Assembly (NCBI GenBank): GCA_036004405.1
Contig: DASYRM010000117.1
Span: forward strand, 1-13,795
Direction: 5' to 3'
Origin: DASYRM01 sp036004405
GTDB lineage: Bacteria; Acidobacteriota; Vicinamibacteria; Vicinamibacterales; UBA2999
DNA: 13,795 nt
Position numbers and translations under genes: made by a program. The notes beneath the pieces are model-generated. The model was not told the DNA's origin. It ran no database searches and was given only the letters and a program-made list of their open reading frames with translations. Shown in pieces: positions 6,626 to 12,360 of this stretch; position 1 is the stretch's first letter; each line of letters begins with the position of its first letter.

Positions 6626-7888
6626 TTACACTACCGTCCCTGGGGCAATCACGCCGCCCTTCGGCACGACGACGATCCCGCTCCGGATGAAATAGCCGTC
6701 GCCGTTGGCCTCTTCCACGCCCCGTTCGTTGGTGAGACGCGCGCCGTCGCCGATGCGGGCGTTCTTGTCCACGATCACGCGGTGCAGCACCACGTCGCGC
6801 CCGATGCCGAGCGGCGGCAGGCCGGGCGGCGGCGAGTCCTCGTACAAGTCAGCGCCCAGGATCACCGAGTGGTCGATGTGCGTGCCCGAGCGGACGTGGG
6901 TGCGCAGGCCGACCACCGACTGATCGACCCGCACCCGACGAAGGTAGCAGCCCTCGGCGAGGATCGAGTCCCGCACCTGGCAGTCGAGCAGCCGTGAGCC
7001 GGGCAGATGCCGCAAGTGCGTGTAGATCGGTCGCGCCGGATCCCAATACCGGAACGGCGCATTGGGCAGGCCCAGCGTGACGTTGGCGTCGTAGAACGAG
7101 CCGATGGTGCCCACATCGGCCCAGTAGCCTTTGAACAGATACGACTGCACGTTGTAGCGGGTCATCGCCCGCGGGATGAGCTCGCGCCCGAAGTCGTGCC
7201 CCGGCTCGTCTTCGAGCAGGTCGAGCAGCACCTGCCGTGAGAAGACGTAGATGCCCATCGACGCCATGAACGGCCGCTCGTCGGTGTGCTCGGTGAACGT
7301 CGCGCCCTCGGGCACGCTGCGGCCGATGACCGCGAGACGATCCGCCTTGGGCTTCTCCTCGAAGGCCACGATGTGGCCGTCGCGATCGAAGACGAAGATG
7401 CCCATCGAGCTCGCGGCCGCGGGATCGATCGGCTGCGCCGCGATCGTGATGTCGGCGCCGCGCTGCTTGTGGTGATCGATGAACGCGCGGTAATCCACCC
7501 GGCAGATGTGATCGCCGGCCAGCACCAGGTAGTAGTCGGCCGGATACTGCGAGAAATGCCGCGCCGCCTTGCGTACCGCGTCGGCCGTCCCCTGAAACCA
7601 GTGCTGATTGTCGGGCGTCTGCTCGGCCGCGAAGATTTCCACGAAGCCGCCCGAGAACAGGTCGAGCTGATAGGTGTTCGAGATGTGGCGGTTGAGCGAC
7701 GCCGAGTTGAACTGCGTGAGCACGAAGATGCGCCGGATGTCGGCGTGGAGGCAGCCGCTCACCGGCAGGTCGATGAGGCGATACTTGCCGCCGATCGGCA
7801 CCGCGGGTTTGGAGCGCGTCGCAGTCAGCGGAAACAGACGTGCGCCCTGACCGCCTCCGAGCACGATGGCAAGTGTGTCGCTGATCAT
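6626..7888 (-). CDS. glgC: Glucose-1-phosphate adenylyltransferase (ADP-glucose pyrophosphorylase)
   Basis: GlgC makes ADP-glucose from ATP and glucose-1-phosphate, the committed step of bacterial glycogen synthesis, in the cytoplasm. The 420-residue product has the nucleotide-binding motif GGGQGARLFPLT at 11-22, then KPAVPIGGKYRLIDLPVSGC at 27-46, WFQGTADAVRK at 97-107, LAGDHI at 123-128, FEEKP at 176-180, MASMGIYVF at 208-216 and the sugar-phosphate segment GYWADVGTI at 254-262. The C-terminal ~120 residues have the hexapeptide-like pattern of a left-handed beta-helix, where allosteric effectors bind in this family. The ATG at 7888 gives the normal N-terminus; the frame stays open far upstream, but that extension is antisense to the neighbouring gene and is not credible. 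No glgA, glgB or glgP is adjacent. The gene converges with the membrane fusion gene and diverges from the tannase-family gene. Confidence 0.96.
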   Translation of the reverse strand: MISDTLAIVLGGGQGARLFPLTATRSKPAVPIGGKYRLIDLPVSGCLHADIRRIFVLTQFNSASLNRHISNTYQLDLFSGGFVEIFAAEQTPDNQHWFQGTADAVRKAARHFSQYPADYYLVLAGDHICRVDYRAFIDHHKQRGADITIAAQPIDPAAASSMGIFVFDRDGHIVAFEEKPKADRLAVIGRSVPEGATFTEHTDERPFMASMGIYVFSRQVLLDLLEDEPGHDFGRELIPRAMTRYNVQSYLFKGYWADVGTIGSFYDANVTLGLPNAPFRYWDPARPIYTHLRHLPGSRLLDCQVRDSILAEGCYLRRVRVDQSVVGLRTHVRSGTHIDHSVILGADLYEDSPPPGLPPLGIGRDVVLHRVIVDKNARIGDGARLTNERGVEEANGDGYFIRSGIVVVPKGGVIAPGTVV

Positions 7889-7894
7889 CACGCA

Positions 7895-7900
7895 TAGAAT
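7895..7900 (+). promoter_or_regulatory. Candidate -10 element for a leaderless tannase-family transcript
   Basis: TAGAAT differs from TATAAT at one base and ends 6 bp before the ATG at 7907, so transcription would start at or next to the start codon. No good -35 hexamer lies at standard distance; that region is inside the glgC coding sequence. The 18-bp gap between divergent start codons leaves no room for conventional leaders on both sides. Confidence 0.35.
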
Positions 7901-7906
7901 ACGGCC

Positions 7907-9511
7907 ATGCTGAAGGCGGGTAGGGCGGGTGGGGTCGTGCTTGCATTGGCTGCGCTGGCGCTCGCAGGGCTTCAGGCTCAGGCGGCGGCGCCGTCGGCCG
8001 AGTCGTGCGCAGCGCTCGCGAAGGTGTCGCTGCCGAACGTCACGATCACGTCTGCCACCTTCGTCGCGGCTGGTGCGCTGCCGCCACCTCCTGCGCGCGG
8101 AGGTGGTGCTGGCCCTGCCGCGGCCAATCCCTGGGCGGATCTGCCGGCGGTATGCCGTGTGGCGGCCACACTGAAGCCGAGCCCGGACTCCGACATCAAG
8201 ATGGAGCTGTGGCTGCCCACACCGCCGCGCGCCGAAGGCGCGCCTGGCCAGACAGGGTGGAACGGCAAGTTCAAGGGCACCGGCAACGGCGGCCTGGGCG
8301 GCGGTGCCGGGGTGGGCCTCAACGCGCTGGCGGCCGGGGTGCGCCGCGGGTACGCCACCGCCGGGCACAACACTGGACACGAGGGCGACTCGAGCTACGC
8401 GCTCGACCATCCCGAGCGCATCAAGGATTTCGGATATCGCGCCACACACGAGATGACGGTCACGTCGAAGGCGCTGGTGCGCGCGTTCTACGGCAAAGCG
8501 CCGGCGCTCTCTTACATGGCCGAGGGCGGCGGCGGCACGATTGCGGCGCTCAGCTCGGCGCAGCGCTATCCCGACGACTACGACACGATCGCGGTGACCG
8601 GCATGTCGTCGTACCTCACGCGCCACACCTTCGCGCAGATGTGGATCTGGATGGCTACGCACAAGGACGCGGCCAGTTTCCTCACGCCGGATCACTATCG
8701 GCTCCTGCACGACGGCGTGCTCGCGGCGTGCGACGCGCTCGACGGTCTCAAGGACGGCGTTGTCGGGGATCCGCTCGGGTGCCGGTTCGATGTGGCGACG
8801 GTGCAGTGCAAGGACGGCGCGACGGCCAACTGCCTGACGCCGCCGCAGGCGGAGGCCGCGCGCAAGATCTATCAAGGGCCGAAGCACGCGCGCACGGGCG
8901 CCGAGCTGTACTCGCCGCTCTATCCGGGCAGCGAGCTCGGAGGGGGTCAGCTCGCCGGCGGCGATCAGCCGCTCGGCATTCCCGTGGAGTTCTTCAAGTT
9001 CTATGTGCTGCGCGATCCCGCCTGGGACTATCGCGCGCGTCCGCTCAACTTCGACAGCGACGTGGCGGCGTCGGATCGGCCCGAGATTCAGTCGGTAAAC
9101 GCCATCGACCCGGACCTGCGGCGCTTCTTCGCGCGCGGGGGGAAGCTGCTGCTCGTGGACGGCTGGAACGACGCGGCGGTGCCGCCGAAGGTCGCCATCA
9201 ACTACTTCAACCGCGTCGTTGCCACAGTGGGCGAGCGGCCGACGCGTGAGTCGATGCGGTTCTTCATGGTCCCCGGCATGGGTCATGGGCCGGGCACGGG
9301 CGGCGCCGAGAACGTCGATTTCGACGCGCTGTCGCTGATCGAGCAGTGGAAGGAACGCGGTGTCGTCCCCGATCAGCTCGTCGTCGGGCACTTCAAAGAC
9401 GGCAAGCGTGTCGGTGCCCGCCTCGTCTGTCAGTACCCGCGAGTGGCGTTTTACAAGGGCGGTGGGCTCGACCCTGAAGATGCCGCCAGCTACGACTGCC
9501 GGGCAAAGTAG
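7907..9511 (+). CDS. Secreted tannase/feruloyl esterase family protein with altered active site
   Basis: A 534-residue exported protein of the tannase/feruloyl-esterase alpha/beta-hydrolase family, whose active members cleave ester bonds of plant phenolics. A signal peptide covers about 1-28 (hydrophobic LALAALALAGLQ, then AQA-AA). Family landmarks are CRVAATLKPSPDSDIKMELW at 83-102, WNGKF then GTGNGG at 118-129, GHNTGHEGDSS at 153-163, DFGYRATHEMT at 174-184, AQRYPDDYD at 218-226, and the probable calcium loop CDALDGLKDGVVGDP at 275-289. The expected nucleophile segment GCSxGG reads EGGGGT at 206-211, so both its Cys and its Ser are replaced by Gly. The expected GMxHC reads GMGHG at 457-461, so the partner Cys is also lost. 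The putative triad Asp (GWND, D422) and His (H460) remain. It is either a pseudoenzyme or a divergent subfamily. A Pro/Gly/Ala-rich insert spans ~56-73. Confidence 0.85.
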   Translation: MLKAGRAGGVVLALAALALAGLQAQAAAPSAESCAALAKVSLPNVTITSATFVAAGALPPPPARGGGAGPAAANPWADLPAVCRVAATLKPSPDSDIKMELWLPTPPRAEGAPGQTGWNGKFKGTGNGGLGGGAGVGLNALAAGVRRGYATAGHNTGHEGDSSYALDHPERIKDFGYRATHEMTVTSKALVRAFYGKAPALSYMAEGGGGTIAALSSAQRYPDDYDTIAVTGMSSYLTRHTFAQMWIWMATHKDAASFLTPDHYRLLHDGVLAACDALDGLKDGVVGDPLGCRFDVATVQCKDGATANCLTPPQAEAARKIYQGPKHARTGAELYSPLYPGSELGGGQLAGGDQPLGIPVEFFKFYVLRDPAWDYRARPLNFDSDVAASDRPEIQSVNAIDPDLRRFFARGGKLLLVDGWNDAAVPPKVAINYFNRVVATVGERPTRESMRFFMVPGMGHGPGTGGAENVDFDALSLIEQWKERGVVPDQLVVGHFKDGKRVGARLVCQYPRVAFYKGGGLDPEDAASYDCRAK

Positions 9512-9593
9512 CGAGCCCGAGCCCGGTTCTTGCACCGGCGAGGATTGACGCTGCGGAAACAGGTCCGTCGCGTTTCGTTTACACAGGCGTCGT

Positions 9594-10121
9594 ATGGTTC
9601 AGTCGGCTTCCAAACAGATGCGACCGTGCGAGCTCTATCTCGTCCGTCACGGCGTGGCCGCCGAGCGCGGCGACGACTGGCCCGATGACACCAAGCGTCC
9701 GCTGACAACCAACGGCGTCAGCCGTTTTCGCGAGGTTGTGGAAGGTCTCGTGTGGTTTGGCGTGGGAATCGACGAGATCTACTCGAGCCCGCTGGTTCGA
9801 GCGCGTCAGACCGCCGACCTCCTTTCATCCGGGCTCGACGATCACCCGCCGGTTCGAACGCTCGACGAGCTGGCGCCTGGGCATGAACCGGCCCGCGTGC
9901 TGGCCGAGCTCGCCAAGCGCGTCAAGCGGCGCCGCGTCGCGCTGGTCGGCCACGAGCCGGACCTCGGCGAGTTCTCGGCGGCGCTCCTTGGTGCACAACG
10001 TGCGCTCCCGTTTCGTAAAGGCGGGGTGTGCCGCATCGATGTCGACCGCCTCGATCCGTCCGCCGCGGGCTCGCTGATTTGGTTTTTTCCCCCAAAAGTC
10101 CTAAGAAAAGCGGGACGCTAG
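9594..10121 (+). CDS. sixA: SixA-like phosphohistidine phosphatase (histidine phosphatase superfamily)
   Basis: SixA-type proteins remove phosphate from phosphohistidine in signalling or phosphotransfer proteins in the cytoplasm. This 175-residue product shows the superfamily features: LYLVRHG at 14-20, whose His19 is the phospho-accepting residue, RPLTTNG at 35-41, the SSPLVRARQTADLL block at 64-77, and VALVGHEPDLGEF at 115-127 with the second catalytic His at 120. The C-terminal WFFPPKVLRK at 163-172 is typical of SixA. The ATG at 9594 is used; an internal ATG at 9618, three codons before the conserved strand, is a plausible alternative because neither has a clear ribosome binding site. TTGACG at 9545-9550 could be a -35, but no matching -10 is evident. 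Ppx and SixA genes are often neighbours in other bacteria; here they are 6.5 kb apart. The substrate is unknown. Confidence 0.88.
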   Translation: MVQSASKQMRPCELYLVRHGVAAERGDDWPDDTKRPLTTNGVSRFREVVEGLVWFGVGIDEIYSSPLVRARQTADLLSSGLDDHPPVRTLDELAPGHEPARVLAELAKRVKRRRVALVGHEPDLGEFSAALLGAQRALPFRKGGVCRIDVDRLDPSAAGSLIWFFPPKVLRKAGR

Positions 10122-10129
10122 CCGCAACT

Positions 10130-10147
10130 GTTACGCCGAATTTACAT
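10130..10147 (+). promoter_or_regulatory. Weak Pho-box-like direct repeat
   Basis: GTTACG (10130-10135) and TTTACA (10141-10146) are 5 bp apart, the same 11-bp period as the site before pstB (TTTACA-N5-TTTACA). The spacer also ends in GAA in both. The first half-site matches at only 4 of 6 positions. It lies 36 bp before the 71-residue gene. Confidence 0.25.
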
Positions 10148-10167
10148 GTGGCCAGGGGTTTGAAGAG

Positions 10168-10173
10168 TATAGA
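10168..10173 (+). promoter_or_regulatory. Possible -10 element of the 71-residue gene
   Basis: TATAGA in the AT-rich stretch GAGTATAGATCATC lies 9 bp before the ATG at 10183, so the transcript would have a leader of only a few bases. No sigma-70 -35 stands at the usual spacing. TTTACA at 10141 is too far (21 bp) for a normal -35, but a regulator bound there could activate. Confidence 0.3.
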
Positions 10174-10182
10174 TCATCTTCT

Positions 10183-10398
10183 ATGTATGCACGTGCGCTC
10201 GAACATGGTGGCGAAACTCGACGGTTCACGATCAGCGGCGCCAACTCGGGCGGCTGGGACGTGAAAGAAGAGCGCGGCAGCCAGATCATCTGGAGCATCC
10301 ACTACACCGACTGGCACCGCGTGGAGCGCGCCCGCATGAATTTCGCCCGCGAAGTGCAGGAACTGCGTCAGGCGGGCTGGCGCGAGACGGCGGCCTGA
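10183..10398 (+). CDS. Small protein of unknown function, 71 residues
   Basis: I do not recognise a named family. The product is soluble with no signal peptide or membrane segment. It has an N-terminal part that could form strands (RRFTISG, GWDVKEE, QIIWSIHYTD at about 14-43) and a C-terminal amphipathic helix rich in charged residues (DWHRVERARMNFAREVQELRQAGW, about 43-66). This layout (beta strands, then a helix ending in GW) looks like a real small domain rather than a chance frame. The ATG follows a promoter-like AT-rich stretch. The gene lies 61 bp after sixA and 136 bp before the glycosyltransferase. Reading-frame quality is good and the opposite-strand frames over it look like shadows. 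Confidence 0.65.
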   Translation: MYARALEHGGETRRFTISGANSGGWDVKEERGSQIIWSIHYTDWHRVERARMNFAREVQELRQAGWRETAA

Positions 10399-10438
10399 CC
10401 CACCTCCGCGCTTCGCGCTCCGGCGCGGCGAGCCCGGC

Positions 10439-10481
10439 TTCACAGCATTTCCCGCCGATTTCACACCGTTTTTCCCCGATC
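10439..10481 (+). promoter_or_regulatory. Array of four ~11-bp direct-repeat units upstream of the glycosyltransferase
   Basis: Units start with TTC or TTTC at 10439 (TTCACAGCAT), 10449 (TTCCCGCCGAT), 10460 (TTCACACCGTT) and 10471 (TTTCCCCGATC). One strong half-site, TTCACA, recurs at 10439 and 10460. The 10-mer ATTTCACACC at 10458-10467 also occurs at 1441-1450, beside the pstB Pho-box candidate. Successive 11-nt units beginning TTCAC resemble actinobacterial PhoP boxes. A TAGAGT hexamer at 10508-10513 could be the -10. The rest of the gap 10399-10534 holds only a GC-rich short inverted repeat (CCGCGC and GCGCGG around 10404-10426) that might end the preceding transcript. Confidence 0.3.
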
Positions 10482-10534
10482 GAGATCGCCTCGTAACGTC
10501 CGCCCCCTAGAGTGGGCTCGTTGGGACGACGGAT

Positions 10535-11278
10535 GTGGAGTTGACGCTGAGCGTCATCGTCTGCGCGCACAACGAAGCCGGATATCTCGGGGCGTGCCTG
10601 CACTCGCTGCTGGCGCAGTCGAGGCCGCCCGACGAGATCATCGTCGTCAACAACGACAGCTCCGACAGCACCGGCGGCGTTGCCGCACGCATCGAGGGCG
10701 TCCGCGTCGTCGACGAACCGCGCCGCGGCCTGGTGGTTGCGCGCGAGACCGGCCGGCGGGCAGCGACCGGCGACATCCTGGTCTACGTCGACGCCGATTG
10801 CCGCGCTCCCTTTCAGTGGCTCGAGAAGATCGAGCGCCGATTCCTGAAACGCCCGTCGTTGATTGCGCTCTCGGGACCCTATCGCTTCTACGACTGGCAC
10901 CTCGGTGGGCGCGCGCTCATCCGCGCCTACGACTTCACCGTGGCGCCGCTGACGCAGACGCTCGTCAAGCACGTCCTGCGCATCGGCACGATCTTCTACG
11001 GCGGCAACTTCGCCGTGCGCCGCACCGCCCTCGAAGGCATCGGCGGCTTCGATACCACCATCGAGTTTCACGGCGAAGACACCAACGTCGGGCGCCGGCT
11101 GCACGCCGTCGGCCGCGTCGAGCTGGTGGGCGACTGCTACCTCTTCACGTCGGCCCGGCGCTATGTGGCGATGGGCACGTGGGCGGTGGTCCGTTTGTAT
11201 GTTCGCAACTTCGTGTCGGAGGTGCTGCACCATCGCCCGAAGGACACGACCCATCTCGATGTGAGGGAGCAGGCCTGA
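10535..11278 (+). CDS. Family 2 glycosyltransferase
   Basis: A 247-residue GT-A fold enzyme that would transfer a sugar from a nucleotide-sugar to a lipid, polysaccharide or other acceptor on the cytoplasmic side of the membrane. Visible features are LSVIVCAHNEAGYL at 5-18, DEIIVVNNDSSDST at 33-46, the metal-binding DADCRAP at 86-92, GGNFAVRRTALEGIGGFD at 156-173, and the likely catalytic-base region HGEDTNVGRRL at 179-189. No clear transmembrane helix is present, although TWAVVRLYVRNFVSEVL near 215-231 could be an amphipathic membrane-contact helix. The start is a GTG; the overlapping ATG at 10533 is out of frame and stops after three codons. It is followed after 26 bp by the PHP gene, so the two probably form an operon. 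The acceptor cannot be inferred. Confidence 0.9.
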   Translation: MELTLSVIVCAHNEAGYLGACLHSLLAQSRPPDEIIVVNNDSSDSTGGVAARIEGVRVVDEPRRGLVVARETGRRAATGDILVYVDADCRAPFQWLEKIERRFLKRPSLIALSGPYRFYDWHLGGRALIRAYDFTVAPLTQTLVKHVLRIGTIFYGGNFAVRRTALEGIGGFDTTIEFHGEDTNVGRRLHAVGRVELVGDCYLFTSARRYVAMGTWAVVRLYVRNFVSEVLHHRPKDTTHLDVREQA

Positions 11279-11287
11279 AAGGCCTGC
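11269..11287. repeat. Hairpin spanning the glycosyltransferase stop codon
   Basis: GCAGGCCTGAAAGGCCTGC folds into a perfect 8-bp stem (11269-11276 with 11280-11287) around a GAA loop. The TGA stop codon of the glycosyltransferase (11276-11278) sits at the top of the stem and loop. No T-tract follows and the PHP gene begins 18 bp later. It is therefore more likely an attenuating or RNA-stabilising structure, or a dispersed palindrome, than a full terminator. Confidence 0.55.
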
Positions 11288-11294
11288 AGCCACG

Positions 11295-11300
11295 AAAGGA
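11295..11300 (+). promoter_or_regulatory. Ribosome binding site of the PHP gene
   Basis: AAAGGA lies 4 bp before the ATG at 11305 and fixes this start, although the same frame is open far upstream (antisense and overlapping the glycosyltransferase). It is among the clearest Shine-Dalgarno sequences in a window where most genes lack one. Confidence 0.6.
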
Positions 11301-11304
11301 CCCG

Positions 11305-12051
11305 ATGCCCGGATACGAGCCGTTCCTGCTCTGCGACTTCCACGTCCACACTCAGTGGAGCGACGGCAAGCTGTCGGTGGCCGAGGTCGTCGATCTCTAC
11401 GGCTCCACCGGCAAGTTCGACGTCATCGCGATCACCGACCACATCCTGATGAAGAAGGACATGCTGGCGCGAGCCGGGCGCCTGGCCACGCTCGGCCGCC
11501 GCGCGTTCGGGGTGCGCGAAGAGGACTTCACCGCCTATCTCGAGGACATCGAGGCGCAGGCCAGGCGGGCCTGGGACACCTACGGCATGCTCGTCATCCC
11601 CGGCGCCGAGGTGACGCAGAACCGGCTCAGCGGCCGCAAGAACTCGCACATCATCGCGCTCGACATCAAACGCTACGTGAGCGCGGACCAGCCGGCCGAC
11701 ACCATCCTGAAGGAGATCCGGCGGCAGGGCGCGCTCAGCATCGCCTGCCACCCGCACCACCGCACGACGCGACGCATCGAGATCAGCACCTGCTATCTGT
11801 GGGATCACCGAGACGAGCTGGCCGAGCTCGTGGACGTGTGGGAGGCGGCAAACCGTGACGACCTCTTTTCCGTCACAAGTCTCAAACACTTCCCGTACGT
11901 GGCCAACAGCGACTTCCACAAGCCCAAGCACCTGTACTCGTGGAAGACCTTGGTGCGGTCCGAGAAGACCTGGCCGGCAGTGAAGGACGCGTTGCGCCAG
12001 AACGTAGACATTGCGCTCACCCTGTACCGCAACGGGTCGTGGGCTGCGTAG
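11305..12051 (+). CDS. PHP-domain metal-dependent phosphoesterase
   Basis: A 248-residue stand-alone PHP (polymerase and histidinol phosphatase) protein, expected to hydrolyse a phosphomonoester or phosphodiester with a two- or three-metal centre in the cytoplasm. The ligand set looks complete: FHVHTQWSDG at 12-21 (His13, His15, Asp20), ITDH at 43-46 (His46), GAEVTQN at 100-106 (Glu102), SHIIALD at 114-120 (His115), CHPHH at 148-152, and NSDFHKP at 201-207 (Asp203, His205). An insertion near 48-92 with many charged residues follows the TDH motif. The start is set by the ribosome binding site just upstream and by the position of FHVHT. It is likely co-expressed with the glycosyltransferase. 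Candidates are a histidinol-phosphatase-like or nucleotide/sugar-phosphate phosphatase; the substrate is not determinable. Confidence 0.92.
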   Translation: MPGYEPFLLCDFHVHTQWSDGKLSVAEVVDLYGSTGKFDVIAITDHILMKKDMLARAGRLATLGRRAFGVREEDFTAYLEDIEAQARRAWDTYGMLVIPGAEVTQNRLSGRKNSHIIALDIKRYVSADQPADTILKEIRRQGALSIACHPHHRTTRRIEISTCYLWDHRDELAELVDVWEAANRDDLFSVTSLKHFPYVANSDFHKPKHLYSWKTLVRSEKTWPAVKDALRQNVDIALTLYRNGSWAA

Positions 12052-12092
12052 CGGGCGGCGCCGGAGACGGAGTGCCGCTCGAGGATCTCGTC

Positions 12093-12344
12093 ATGAGCCA
12101 GTCACAGCCCCCTCTTCCTGAGTCGCCCCTTCCCGACCCCGCCCCAATCCCCGGGGATCGCTTTGCCGAAGCCGTGCGCCGTGCGCGGGCCGAGTTTCGT
12201 GAGATGCCCGGCTTGAAGCTCACCGAAGCGCAGGCGGCACGTCTGTTGTCGTTCGACTCGGTGCTCTGCAGCGCGGTGCTCGCCGCGCTCGTCGATCAGC
12301 GTTTTCTGACGCGCACGCGCGACACGTTCCAGCGGGCGTCGTAA
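12093..12344 (+). CDS. Small winged-helix-like protein of unknown function
   Basis: An 83-residue product. Residues 1-22 are Pro/Ser-rich and probably disordered. Residues ~24-80 contain a charged helix (FAEAVRRARAEFREMPG) followed by LKLTEAQAARLLSFDSVLCSAVLAALVDQRFLTRTRD. In the second segment, a helix, a short turn, a second helix and a terminal strand resemble a compact winged helix: sense the first helix, dock the second, close with FLTRT. I recall similar small uncharacterised proteins (EMPGLxLTxAQAxRL) in related bacteria, but I cannot verify this here. The ATG at 12093 has a good ribosome binding site, GAGGA at 12081-12085, 7 bp upstream. A GTG at 12072 with GGAG at 12063 is an alternative start. 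It follows the PHP gene by 41 bp and converges with the amidohydrolase gene; the 16-bp gap has no terminator. Confidence 0.68.
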   Translation: MSQSQPPLPESPLPDPAPIPGDRFAEAVRRARAEFREMPGLKLTEAQAARLLSFDSVLCSAVLAALVDQRFLTRTRDTFQRAS

Positions 12345-12360
12345 GCGTCGTCGAGAGGCG

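Noticed and set aside
6626..9535. A 969-codon open minus-strand frame joining glgC to a ~549-residue upstream extension
   Set aside because: The extension is antisense to the tannase-family gene, is rich in Arg/His/Val low-complexity sequence typical of reversed GC-rich codons, and GlgC has its normal N-terminus at the ATG at 7888.
9490..9708. A 72-codon minus-strand frame between the tannase-family gene and sixA
   Set aside because: It overlaps the ends of two well-supported plus-strand genes, is Arg-rich and has no ribosome binding site.
10081..10096. Homopolymer run T6-C5-A4 near the sixA end as a programmed frameshift site
   Set aside because: The annotated frame gives the expected SixA C-terminus (WFFPPKVLRK), and the alternative frames add nothing recognisable.
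10594..11304. Upstream extension of the PHP gene frame through the glycosyltransferase
   Set aside because: It is an out-of-frame Arg-rich shadow of the glycosyltransferase. The AAAGGA ribosome binding site and the domain boundary both support the ATG at 11305.
12345..12360. Terminator between the winged-helix-like gene and the amidohydrolase gene
   Set aside because: The 16-bp gap has no inverted repeat or T-tract.
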